A stretch of DNA of 64,000 nucleotides, from contig NZ_JH600070.1 of NCBI RefSeq assembly GCF_000245015.1, positions 248,001 through 312,000 on the forward strand. Reading direction: 5' to 3'. Position numbers and translations under genes: made by a program. The number at the start of each line of letters is the position of its first letter. Position 1 is the stretch's first letter. Positions 17,523-25,366 of the stretch are shown one piece after another. This DNA is from Beggiatoa alba B18LD (GTDB taxonomy: Bacteria > Pseudomonadota > Gammaproteobacteria > Beggiatoales > Beggiatoaceae). The notes beneath the pieces were generated by a model. The model was not told the DNA's origin and did not search any database. It was given only the letters and a program-made list of their open reading frames with translations.

Positions 17523-20500
17523 ATGTCACGCGATAAGCAACCCAGATATGTGCCATTAAAATATATGTTAATGGGCTCTTTTCTCCTGTTAATTGTCCCC
17601 ATTTTAATATCCCTTTCTGTGTTTGATTATCTAAATGCAAAAAAAGATTTAGAAAAAGCCTATTTATTGCTACAAACGCAAACTGAAAGCAATATTGTTA
17701 ATGCCATTAACCTTGTCGATGCAGGACACAAAGTTTTAGAAAGTTTTTTAGAAAAAGAAATTGAACGTTTATTTCCTCAATTCTTAGCTGCTTACGAAGC
17801 GGCTGAACGTAATCCATTAAACATGAACCTGTCCGACTTAAAAAAACAATTGGGCGGAAAAATGGATTTATACATTATTAATCATCAAGGAGAAGTGAAA
17901 TATACGACTTATACTAAAGACTTAGGTCTAGATTTTAGAAAATTTCCTGATTTTTTCGAATTTTTAGATAATATTCGTCGTCATGGTGAAATTAAACATG
18001 GGCGTATCGCCGTAGAAGCCCGTACTGGTGCATTGCGTAAATTCTCCTACATGCCAACACCAGACCACCGCTATATTTTAGAAATGGGCATACAATCCAA
18101 TGAGTTTGAATCCCTAATGGGCGGGCTAGATTTACTTAAAATTGCCGAACGCTTAAAAAAACTGAATCCTTCCTTAAATGAAGTCAATATTTACAGTCAA
18201 CATGGGCATTTAATCAGTGACCCTTCCTATAAAATTGATAATGATAAAGTCACACTAATTCGTAGAATTTATATAGAAAAGAATACCTATCAAATTGATA
18301 AGCGCGATAAAGGGCAAATCATCCGTTATTTATTCGTTAACTTAAAAAACGAAAAAGGAGATAGCGTTTCAGACCCCAGTAAAGTAATTGAATTAATTTA
18401 TAATACTAAAATGATTGATGAAGGATTAAACCGTATTGCTGTGTTTCACCTATGGTTAGACTTTATTGCGGTTATTCTCTGCTTTTTATTCACGTTTATC
18501 ATTTCTGCATGGCTAACTCGCCCTATTCAAGACCTTGTGCATAGCGTTGATGTAATTGCCCAAGGTGATTTAGAACATCCTATTAATGTTAAAACTAATA
18601 ATGAATTAAATCTTTTAAAACAGAGCATTACTATCATGGTTGATAGTATGTCAACTTATATTAAACAGATTAAGTGGCAAAATGCCGAATTATTAAAATT
18701 AGATAAATTAAAAGATGATTTTCTCTCTAATACCTCGCATGAATTACGTACCCCGATTAATGGCATTATTGGAATCGCTGAATCTATGATTGATGGGGCA
18801 ACGGGTGATTTGCCACTAGAAGTTAAAAATAATCTCAGCATGATTGTTTTTAGTGGTCGCCGTTTAGCCAATTTAGTGAATGATATTTTAGATTTTTCTA
18901 AATTAAAGCATCAACATTTAGAATTACAGTTAAAACCAATAGAAATAAAAGTGGTAGTTGATGTTGTAGTGGCAATTTCACGCCCTTTAATTGGGCAGAA
19001 AAAAATTGAGTTAGTCAATCATATTAAGACTGATTTACCTGTATTAGCAGATGAAAATCGCCTACAGCAAATTTTATATAATTTAATTGGTAATGCGATT
19101 AAATTTACAGAAAGTGGCGTGATTGAGATAAATTGTCGTCCTGACGGTAAATTTTTAAAAATCATGATTTCTGATACAGGTATCGGCATTTCTAAGGAAA
19201 AATTGCAGAAAGTTTTTACCCCCTTTGAGCAAGCAGATGGGTCTATTTCTCGTGAATTTGGTGGAACTGGCTTAGGTCTTTCTATTACTAAACAACTGGT
19301 TGAATTGCATGGCGGGACAATTAAATTAGAATCTACGTTAAATATAGGTACTCGTGTCAGTTTTACTTTACCCCTGTCTCAAGAACCTGTAGAACAAAGT
19401 AGTCAAGGGTATTTAACACCGTTGATACAGCGTGAAAATTATAGAAATGCATTGCCTGCCTTATCGGCAAAACCATCTGTATTAACAGACAATCAAACTA
19501 CGACAGTATCGGCATCGACGAATACTTTTGTAGAAATACAGCAGGATGAAAAAACTGATCGTAAGAAAAGTTTGTCGATTTTAATCGTGGATGATGACCC
19601 CATTAATCTACAAGTTTTAGAGAATCAATTAAAATTAGAAAATTATGGGGTAACACGGGCAGCGAATGGAATGGCTGCATTAGATGCAATTAATAGCGGC
19701 ACATATTTCAATTTAATTCTGTTAGATATTATGATGCCTAGAATGTCGGGTTTTGAAGTGTGTCGAATTATTCGAGAAAAGTGGGGAGCTAATGAATTAC
19801 CGATTATTATGCTAACCGCTAAAAATCAGGTTTCTGACCTCGTAGATGGGTTACAAGCAGGCGCGAATGATTATTTAAGTAAGCCATTTTCTAAAAATGA
19901 GTTATTAACGCGCATAAAAATTCATATTCAATTATCCCGTGTCAGTATCGCTTATAGTAATTTTGTTCCTTTAGAATTTCTTAAGCTTTTGGAAAAAGAC
20001 AGTATTATTGATGTACGTTTAGGCGACCACGTGCAGAAATATATGGCAGTTTTATTTGCCGATATTCGTTCGTTTACAACCTTATCTGAAAGTATGACCC
20101 CGAAAGAAAATTTTGATTTTATTAATAATTATTTACGTCGTGTTAGTCCTGTTATTCGTGTACATCATGGTTTTATTGATAAATATATTGGTGATGCATT
20201 AATGGCTTTGTTTCCTGAAAAAGCGGACGATGCGGTGCAAGCAGCAATTGATATTCATCGTGAACTTGCTTTATTCAATGCAGCACGGGAAGCGCAACAG
20301 TTAGTCCCAATTAAAGTGGGTATTGGTCTGCATATTGGCACGTTAATGTTAGGGACGATAGGCGAAGAAAAACGGATGGAAGGCACGGTTATTTCTGATG
20401 CAGTTAATTTAGCCTCGCGGTTGGAGGGGTTAACGAAATTATATGGAACTTCTTTGTTAATCAGTGGTGAGCTGTTAGCGGAGTTAGAAGACCCAAGTCG

Positions 20501-20810
20501 TTATTATTTTCGGTTCTTAGGCAAGGTAAAAGTCAAGGGTAAAAATGCTCCCGTTTATATTTTTGAAATTTTGGACGCAGAACCCGAACAGATACGGCAA
20601 AGGAAGATTGCAACAGAGGCAATATTTAATCAGGCAATGGAGTTTTATTATGCAAAACAATTCCGTGTTGCTGCTAAGTTATTTCAGCAGGTATTGATTG
20701 AAATGACTGAGGATAGAGCCGCAGATTTTTATTTAAATCGTTGTCTTTATTATGCAGAGACGGGCGCACCGTTAGATTGGCAGGGGGTTGAGGCATTAAC
20801 AGAGAAATAG
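17523..20810 (+). CDS. Hybrid histidine kinase with receiver and nucleotide cyclase domains
   Basis: This 1095-residue membrane protein joins phosphorelay and cyclic-nucleotide signalling. It has a first membrane helix at 14-36, a periplasmic sensor of about 270 residues, a second helix near 310-331, HAMP, then a histidine kinase with phospho-acceptor H406 in SHELRTP, an N-box near 511-527 and G-boxes DTGIGIS and GGTGLGLS. A receiver follows with phospho-acceptor D735 and KPF near 786. The class III cyclase domain has metal ligands D847 (FADIR) and D891 (KYIGDALMA), adenine-selecting K887 and a Thr at the partner position, which favours cAMP. The tail (1030-1095) is TPR-like. Phosphorylation of the receiver probably tunes the cyclase. 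A 99-bp stretch around its 3' end recurs at 22488. Confidence 0.93.
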   Translation: MSRDKQPRYVPLKYMLMGSFLLLIVPILISLSVFDYLNAKKDLEKAYLLLQTQTESNIVNAINLVDAGHKVLESFLEKEIERLFPQFLAAYEAAERNPLNMNLSDLKKQLGGKMDLYIINHQGEVKYTTYTKDLGLDFRKFPDFFEFLDNIRRHGEIKHGRIAVEARTGALRKFSYMPTPDHRYILEMGIQSNEFESLMGGLDLLKIAERLKKLNPSLNEVNIYSQHGHLISDPSYKIDNDKVTLIRRIYIEKNTYQIDKRDKGQIIRYLFVNLKNEKGDSVSDPSKVIELIYNTKMIDEGLNRIAVFHLWLDFIAVILCFLFTFIISAWLTRPIQDLVHSVDVIAQGDLEHPINVKTNNELNLLKQSITIMVDSMSTYIKQIKWQNAELLKLDKLKDDFLSNTSHELRTPINGIIGIAESMIDGATGDLPLEVKNNLSMIVFSGRRLANLVNDILDFSKLKHQHLELQLKPIEIKVVVDVVVAISRPLIGQKKIELVNHIKTDLPVLADENRLQQILYNLIGNAIKFTESGVIEINCRPDGKFLKIMISDTGIGISKEKLQKVFTPFEQADGSISREFGGTGLGLSITKQLVELHGGTIKLESTLNIGTRVSFTLPLSQEPVEQSSQGYLTPLIQRENYRNALPALSAKPSVLTDNQTTTVSASTNTFVEIQQDEKTDRKKSLSILIVDDDPINLQVLENQLKLENYGVTRAANGMAALDAINSGTYFNLILLDIMMPRMSGFEVCRIIREKWGANELPIIMLTAKNQVSDLVDGLQAGANDYLSKPFSKNELLTRIKIHIQLSRVSIAYSNFVPLEFLKLLEKDSIIDVRLGDHVQKYMAVLFADIRSFTTLSESMTPKENFDFINNYLRRVSPVIRVHHGFIDKYIGDALMALFPEKADDAVQAAIDIHRELALFNAAREAQQLVPIKVGIGLHIGTLMLGTIGEEKRMEGTVISDAVNLASRLEGLTKLYGTSLLISGELLAELEDPSRYYFRFLGKVKVKGKNAPVYIFEILDAEPEQIRQRKIATEAIFNQAMEFYYAKQFRVAAKLFQQVLIEMTEDRAADFYLNRCLYYAETGAPLDWQGVEALTEK

Positions 20811-20849
20811 AAAAATAATTGATTTGATAGACAGAGGTGACTAGCGACA
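20751..20849 (+). repeat. 99-bp direct repeat, copy A (3' end of the kinase-cyclase gene)
   Basis: The last 19 codons, the stop and 39 bases downstream match 22488-22586 at about 91 of 99 positions with no gaps. Four of the five changed codons are synonymous. The two copies bracket the zinc-ribbon nuclease gene and a GTCTGAATCAG repeat. Just past the gene a small hairpin, GAGGTG/CACCTC at 20834-20863, may act as terminator. Confidence 0.88.
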
Positions 20850-20925
20850 TTTATTAACACCTCAAGTATTGCGAAAAAGAGTTTAAATAACCTGCGTTCG
20901 GCAAGTTTCTTTTAAAAAGACAATA

Positions 20926-21010
20926 TTGTCTGAATCAGGATTTAAAAGCATCATTTGCCTTAATTTTTGGTTTGAGGATTTTAAATCCTGTGAATCTTAA
21001 TTTAAACAGT
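20926..21010. repeat. GTCTGAATCAG palindromic repeat, degenerate copy 4
   Basis: The left end TTGTCTGAATCAGGATT is intact. The right end is eroded (TGAATCTTAATTTAAACAG). An outer module copy, CCTGCGTTCGGCAAGTTT, precedes it at 20890-20918. The rest of 21011-21255 shows nothing beyond AT-rich DNA that must include the promoter of the next gene. Confidence 0.7.
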
Positions 21011-21255
21011 TTTTAAATCTTATCAAGTAAATCAAAATTAAAACAAGAGGAAAAAAATAATGTATTCAATTAAAATAGCTGAAACTACTTTACACCTGAA
21101 ACTATAGCAACTTTCTGTTTTAGTTTTTTGAATCTCGCAAAACTGCGGGTTAAGTGCTTTTGTGCTTGATAAGTGGAACTTGCAAGGCATTCATTAGCAA
21201 GCACTGATTGATAAAACTTACTCTATATAAATTATTTCTCTTGGATATTTATCGT

Positions 21256-22434
21256 ATGGCTATTTTAAGATGCCCACACTGTCAATTTTTAAAAGAAGTC
21301 GCAAATACGTATCTTGGTAAGACTGCACCTTGTCCAAAGTGTAAAAAAGAAGCTAAAGTTGTTGATACAATTAAATTAGTAGAAACTGCAGTAAATCGTT
21401 TTTTAGAAGTGAGTCAAAAATATAAAGAGTTAAAGCAAAATAGTGATAATACTGAATTAAAACTAAAGAACCTTGTTGATAAATTAATTACACTGACGAA
21501 TGAAAAAAATGCTTTAAAAGCACAACTTGAAGAATTAAGTGAAAATAACTCCTCAATCACCCCCGCTAAAACAGATGCCCCCACTTTAAGCACTTCCTTA
21601 TTTAAAGAGTTTAATCAAAACAACACTACCACTAGCAAAGCAACAGAAACAATCATTGTTCCTGATGGTTATGTTTTTGAAAATCAATCTTATGCCGCTG
21701 AACTAAATAACTTTCAACCTGTGGTAAATTGGTTTAAAACTCGCAATATTCAAATTGAACCAAATGTACAAGCATCTGATATTCAAGGTTATTTTGATGA
21801 AGTTGCGGTGATGATTGGGGATAATTTAACCATTTTAGATAAATTGTTAGATGGCATTCGTTATCGACAGCGTAAAGGCTATGACCGATTCAAAATTGAA
21901 CTTAAAGAATATAATCAAGAAGATGAGAAGCTTATTAAGAAATTTTGTCAAACGGCTTATGAATTTGCGTTTTTCTCTCGCTATCAGTTTAACCGAGAAT
22001 TAAATAGTATTTCTCTAGTGTTAAATAATTCGCCACAAATCCAAAACTTCTTTAATGGGGATTGGTTAGAGTGGTATGTTTTTATGAAAGTTGCTTCGTT
22101 TTTGCTTGCTAATAAATATCCTTTTGCCTGTTTGCGTAGCTCTAAAATTGTTTCTGCAACTACCAATCAGCAGCATGAAATTGATATTTTTTTCTTAATT
22201 AATGGCAATCAGCCATTATGGATTGAGTGCAAATCGGGCGAGTTTCGTGATTCAATTAATAAATACCAAGAATTGCGTAAGAAATTGAACATTAATCCTG
22301 ATTATTCGTTGTTATTAGTTTCTGGTTTGGAAAATGAAAAAGTGGATAATTTTAGCCGCATGTTCAAAATTCGGATTATGAATGAGAAAAAATTATTGCC
22401 ATATTTAGCGGGATTATTTCAAGCAAAAAAATAA
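21256..22434 (+). CDS. Zinc-ribbon, coiled-coil, PD-(D/E)XK nuclease-like protein
   Basis: I start this gene at the ATG at 21256, because upstream only a TTG is available and the zinc ribbon begins at once. The 392-residue protein has a four-cysteine ribbon (C6, C9, C26, C29), a Lys/Glu-rich coiled coil at about 40-105, a linker, a central domain and a C-terminal nuclease-like core. The core has E272, D310 in HEIDIFF, and E324-x-K326 in IECKSG, the full PD-(D/E)XK pattern as in DUF1887/Card1-type nucleases. I do not recognise the whole architecture. It is AT-rich, has no operon partner and lies between two 99-bp direct repeats, so horizontal gain is likely. A defence role is possible but unproven. 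Confidence 0.75.
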   Translation: MAILRCPHCQFLKEVANTYLGKTAPCPKCKKEAKVVDTIKLVETAVNRFLEVSQKYKELKQNSDNTELKLKNLVDKLITLTNEKNALKAQLEELSENNSSITPAKTDAPTLSTSLFKEFNQNNTTTSKATETIIVPDGYVFENQSYAAELNNFQPVVNWFKTRNIQIEPNVQASDIQGYFDEVAVMIGDNLTILDKLLDGIRYRQRKGYDRFKIELKEYNQEDEKLIKKFCQTAYEFAFFSRYQFNRELNSISLVLNNSPQIQNFFNGDWLEWYVFMKVASFLLANKYPFACLRSSKIVSATTNQQHEIDIFFLINGNQPLWIECKSGEFRDSINKYQELRKKLNINPDYSLLLVSGLENEKVDNFSRMFKIRIMNEKKLLPYLAGLFQAKK

Positions 22435-22487
22435 ATTGATAATTAGTTATTTTAGAAATCTGTTAGGTTTTAATTTAATTGCCTAGT

Positions 22488-22586
22488 TATGCTGAAACGG
22501 GAATGCCGTTAGATTGGCAGGGGGTTGAGGCATTAACGGAGAAATAGAAAAGTAATTGATTTGATAGACAGAGGTGACTAGCGACA
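22488..22586 (+). repeat. 99-bp direct repeat, copy B (remnant of a cyclase-kinase 3' end)
   Basis: This stretch still encodes the terminal YAETGMPLDWQGVEALTEK of the kinase-cyclase gene plus its stop, with mostly synonymous differences from copy A. Only this tail remains; the upstream sequence is unrelated. It is therefore a gene fragment, left either by deletion of a paralogue or by an integration event that duplicated the gene end. Confidence 0.88.
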
Positions 22587-22602
22587 ATTATCAGCCTCTG
22601 TC
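22567..22602. terminator. Stem-loop between copy B and the DUF3096 gene
   Basis: GACAGAGGTGA pairs with TCAGCCTCTGTC with one bulge around a 13-base loop. It lies between a plus-strand gene remnant and the end of a minus-strand gene, so it could end transcription from both sides. It lacks a strong T-run. Confidence 0.55.
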
Positions 22603-22612
22603 AGGCATTGAT

Positions 22613-22747
22613 TTATCTTAAACCAATTAAGCCAATCACGCCCACGATAATTAGATAAAGCGCGACGACATAATTTAAAAGTTTGGGTTGTAGAAGAATT
22701 AAAATGCCTGCAACCAGTGAAATTACTGCATTGATATGAATGCCCAT
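22613..22747 (-). CDS. DUF3096-like small membrane protein, 44 residues
   Basis: This short ORF encodes MGIHINAVISLVAGILILL and then QPKLLNYVVALYLIIVGVIG, a two-helix hairpin with a QPK turn. That is the pattern of the DUF3096 family, whose function is unknown. A strong ribosome binding site, AGGAAGG, sits about eight bases before the ATG, which supports real translation. The gene stands alone, read toward the stem-loop at 22567. Confidence 0.8.
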   Translation of the reverse strand: MGIHINAVISLVAGILILLQPKLLNYVVALYLIIVGVIGLIGLR

Positions 22748-22873
22748 CACGTTATTCCTTCCTAGGTCATTGTTTCTTTTTCTGAAGGTCTTTTAATGAT
22801 TCATTATAAAGAGCTTCAGTGCCTACCATTACTCATCTTGAGTATGTGTTATAGCAAACGAATTATAAAAAGA

Positions 22874-23344
22874 TTAAATAGAATTCAATAAAAAGAGCGC
22901 ATCAATAGAACAATATTGTTGTTTGCGGAGAGTCTTAGCCTGAGCCCATTTATGCTCGATAGGATTTAAATCAGGCGAATAAGGAGGTAAATATTCCAAG
23001 AGATGCCCAGCATCTAAAATAGCCTGCTGAATATCACTACGTTTATGAAAAGTGGCGTTATCCATGACAATGACAGAGTTCTGAGGGAGTTTAGGGAGTA
23101 ACTCTTGGGTTATCCAAGCAAAAAAGACATCAGAATTAACCGCCCCAGAAACTAAAGAGACCGTTAGTAAACAAAAATTGAGCAAAGCCCCGATGACATT
23201 AGTGCGTCCCTTTGCGTGCCAGTCTTGCGTACCAGAGCAACGTTTGCCGATAGGGGCATAACCAAAACGACGTGGCATATCATGAGCAAAACCACTTTCA
23301 TCGATAAAAACAATTTGCCTATCAGATTGTTTATAACGATTCAT
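22874..23344 (-). CDS. IS630 transposase, C-terminal DDE part
   Basis: This frame holds the catalytic domain: FIDESGFAHDMPRR contains the first Asp, IVMDNATFHK the second and PYSPDLNPIEHKW the Glu, so the DDE triad is complete. The frame stays open upstream of its first ATG as far as the A9 run at 23397-23405. Sense translation there gives KKNLKHPKANPEAR, the normal IS630 linker, so the two frames form one protein when the frame changes at that run. The ATG used in this range is probably not the natural start. Confidence 0.88.
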   Translation of the reverse strand: MNRYKQSDRQIVFIDESGFAHDMPRRFGYAPIGKRCSGTQDWHAKGRTNVIGALLNFCLLTVSLVSGAVNSDVFFAWITQELLPKLPQNSVIVMDNATFHKRSDIQQAILDAGHLLEYLPPYSPDLNPIEHKWAQAKTLRKQQYCSIDALFLLNSI

Positions 23345-23696
23345 TTTGTCTTGGAAGACTTGCCGTGCTTCGGGGTTGGCTTTGGGATGTTTGAGGTTTT
23401 TTTTTACGGCTAATTCCTAGACGTTTTAACGCTTGGCGAATCCCCCCTTCAGTTATTCCAAAACGGGCTGCACGTTCGTAATGGTAAGCATCGGGATATA
23501 ACACAACATCTTGTTTTAGAGCTTCCATATCTATTTTGCTTGGTTTGTTACGTGTCCGTTTGGCTTCTAAGACTTTACTCCATCTCACTACACTTGCGAT
23601 GGCTATTTGAAAGCGTTTTGCTACCGCTGCTAGGGTGAGATTTTCTTCTTGTTTCACTTTTAATACTTTACAACGGAAATCTGTTGAATAGGTCAT
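23331..23696 (-). CDS. IS630 transposase, N-terminal HTH part
   Basis: The 121-residue frame begins MTYSTDFRCKVLKV and contains the helix-turn-helix that binds the terminal repeats (LAAVAKRFQIAIASVVRWSK) plus the ERAARFGITEGGIRQALKRLGISRKK segment. It runs out of frame at a run of nine adenines (minus strand) after the SR of GISR. Eight adenines would fuse it to the DDE frame, so ribosomal frameshifting or transcriptional slippage probably makes the full transposase. Its tail after KKKP is frame-shifted sequence. Confidence 0.85.
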   Translation of the reverse strand: MTYSTDFRCKVLKVKQEENLTLAAVAKRFQIAIASVVRWSKVLEAKRTRNKPSKIDMEALKQDVVLYPDAYHYERAARFGITEGGIRQALKRLGISRKKKPQTSQSQPRSTASLPRQNESL

Positions 23697-23762
23697 TTTC
23701 TATACTCTTTTTGTGATTCGCTTGCTATATAGAACCGATTTGAAATGTTTAAAAAAAAGCGA

Positions 23763-24291
23763 TTCGTTTTATCATGAGTCTGATAAAACACAGTTTCAGT
23801 TTAGCATTAGCATTCTCAAGAGTCCGTTCAAAGTTCTTAACTAAGGACTTACATCGCTCAACCCAAGCATTAGAACGTTCTACTACCCATCTTGCTTTAA
23901 CAGGTACAAAGCCTGTCTTACCTTGTGCTAACTTTCTTGCTTATTGGGCTTGGGAGATAACTCAAACTGGATTTTACTCAGAATATCAGGATAAATTTTT
24001 CTAACGCTTCCTGAATACGCACAGGATGATAGCCATTATCCAAGAGAATTGTCGTTTTAGGCATCTCTAAAGGTTTGTTCCTGAAGTAATCGATATTCTC
24101 CTTGAACAGCTCAATCAATCCTAGGTCATCATTGATATTGGCTTTTGTACAGCGTGTAAACAAGGGCAAGCCTAAACTATCAACGGCTAAGTGTCTTTTA
24201 ATTCCATTGGTAGCTTTGTAAAAGCAGAAGCCTTTACTTTGACGACTCGCCAGACAAGTATTTTTCACCGCTTGGGAATCTACTATGATTA
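23763..24291 (-). pseudogene. IS5-family transposase, C-terminal part with frameshifts
   Basis: Read across frames, this is the catalytic portion: IIVDSQAVKNT, GIKRHLAVDSLGLP, ILLDNGYHP (second Asp), then KIYPDILSKIQFELSPKP and finally KARWVVERSNAWVERCK with the catalytic Glu, ending MIKRIAFF. Besides the A8 slip at 24309-24316, the frame changes near 23990 (after ALEK) and again near 23945 (before RKLAQGK). Those two extra breaks mark the copy as inactive. Confidence 0.8.
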
Positions 24292-24618
24292 GGCTTGTAT
24301 ATTGAGCGTTTTTTTTGATTGCGTGCGGGCATTTTCATGTAAGCCTATCATCAGTTTATCGATAACTCCCGAAGCCCGCCATTGTTTATAATGCCAATAA
24401 ACCGTTGAATAGGGAGGGAAGTCTTTAGGAAGGTCGCCCCAATGGCAGCCATTTTTGAGCTGATAAAGCATTGCATCAAATAGCAGGCGATAGCCCCATT
24501 TATGCGGACAGGTAAGCTTTTTTTTGGGCAATAACGCATTTAAGAGGGGTTCAACCACTGCCCATTCTGCATCTGTTAGGCTACTTGTGTAAGGACTCTT
24601 TTTGTTTTGTTTTTTCAT
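24289..24618 (-). CDS. IS5-family transposase, N-terminal part (DUF4096-like)
   Basis: The 109-residue frame encodes the N-terminal transposase domain, with SLTDAEWAVVEPLL, the GCHWGDLPKDFPPYSTVYWHYKQW motif and VIDKLM. It runs out of frame at eight adenines (A AAA AAA C on the minus strand), a typical minus-one slippery site in this IS group. A minus-one shift restores KKNAQYTSLIIVDSQAVK of the next part. The N-terminal piece itself is intact. Confidence 0.82.
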   Translation of the reverse strand: MKKQNKKSPYTSSLTDAEWAVVEPLLNALLPKKKLTCPHKWGYRLLFDAMLYQLKNGCHWGDLPKDFPPYSTVYWHYKQWRASGVIDKLMIGLHENARTQSKKTLNIQA

Positions 24619-24653
24619 CTTTTACATTTTATCTTAGACTTCAAATAGGTTCT

Positions 24654-25366
24654 ATAACGATTACATCATTTGGAAAAAATAGCAATATTGGGAAAAAATT
24701 TGAAATTTATGCAGTTATTAGTAATCTGTGCAAAAGTTGCAGAAGAATTGAAGGAAACAGGGGTTTATTGGCTTATTATGGCAAGTTTTTTCTGAGTATT
24801 TTTGTCGGTTACTAATTATTTTTTAACATAGATTATAGGGCTAGCATTTTTTTTAGCGATATAGAAAAAGTTTTCTATTTAAGCTGGCTTAAAAAGTATA
24901 AAATAGAAAACGCGGCGTAAATAAGCTGATAAGTGTTAGGCTTACGGAGTTACTGAGATTTAGTATTGATGGGGAGTAATATTTTTAGCAGTGTGATTTA
25001 TTGGTATGATTACCTATAGATGCCGTAAAATAATGCGACACACAAATGCGCGTTGTCATACCGCTGTTGCCATAAGCGATGGTTTGGAGAAAACGGATAT
25101 TTAGGTAATCTCAAAGGCTAGGGATAGACTTTGAGGGTGGTGTTTTATCATGCCTTTAATGGATGCAACTGTAAGGTGGGTTATTTTAAATGAATGACCT
25201 ACTTTCCCATGAAAAGATTAACATTTTTATTTTTAGTTAAAAACCACTGATAACACGAATCATCATTTTTTAATGGCATCCACTTTTTTGTAAATTGAGG
25301 GTTGTTTCCAGATAAAAAAGGGTTGGTGTTATTAATTATTTTTTATTTTGCTACAAGGAGACATTT
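24654..25366. other. Gene-free region upstream of ccoN
   Basis: This 713-base AT-rich stretch has no convincing gene. A 28-codon ORF near 24710 is too short and lacks support. It holds a candidate structured segment at 25008-25135 and must contain the promoter of the cbb3 operon. I looked for an FNR/ANR site (TTGAT-N4-ATCAA) and found none with the right spacing. Confidence 0.6.
25008..25135 (+). ncRNA. Candidate structured RNA or leader upstream of ccoN
   Basis: The segment 25008-25026 (GATTACCTATAGATGCCGT) can pair with 25093-25110 (ACGGATATTTAGGTAATC), which closes a 66-base internal region. A second perfect stem follows at once, CTCAAAG (25110-25116) with CTTTGAG (25129-25135). No RNA family was recognised and the strand is assumed from the downstream operon. 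It may instead be a remnant of a short inverted-repeat element. Confidence 0.35.

Larger units (their letters stand above)
22852..23727 (-). mobile_element. IS630-family insertion sequence
   Basis: The element is 876 bp, with ends TAGCAAACGAATTATAAAAAG at the left and, in complement, TAGCAAGCGAATCACAAAAAG at the right. Both are flanked by TA (22850-22851 and 23728-23729), the target duplication of this family. It carries a transposase in two overlapping frames on the minus strand. An IS5-family element begins immediately beyond its right TA. Confidence 0.9.
23731..24653 (-). mobile_element. IS5-family insertion sequence, decayed
   Basis: The ends AGAACCGATTTGAA at the left and TTCAAATAGGTTCT at the right are inverted copies with one mismatch over 14 bp. 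They are flanked by TATA. The element lies directly against the right end of the IS630 copy, so it inserted in the AT-rich target next to it. The transposase is split into several frames. Confidence 0.85.

Noticed and set aside
21061-21105. Short leader ORF (about 15 codons) upstream of the zinc-ribbon gene
   Set aside because: A GAGGA-like sequence precedes it, but the peptide is very short with no sign of conservation or regulation.
24585-24815. 76-codon plus-strand ORF crossing the IS5-family right end
   Set aside because: It starts inside the IS5 terminal region and has no domain or supported start, so it is likely chance.
25240-25275. Possible FNR/ANR site (CTGATaacacgaATCAT) upstream of ccoN
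   Set aside because: The half-sites are separated by seven bases rather than four, so it does not fit the known operator.
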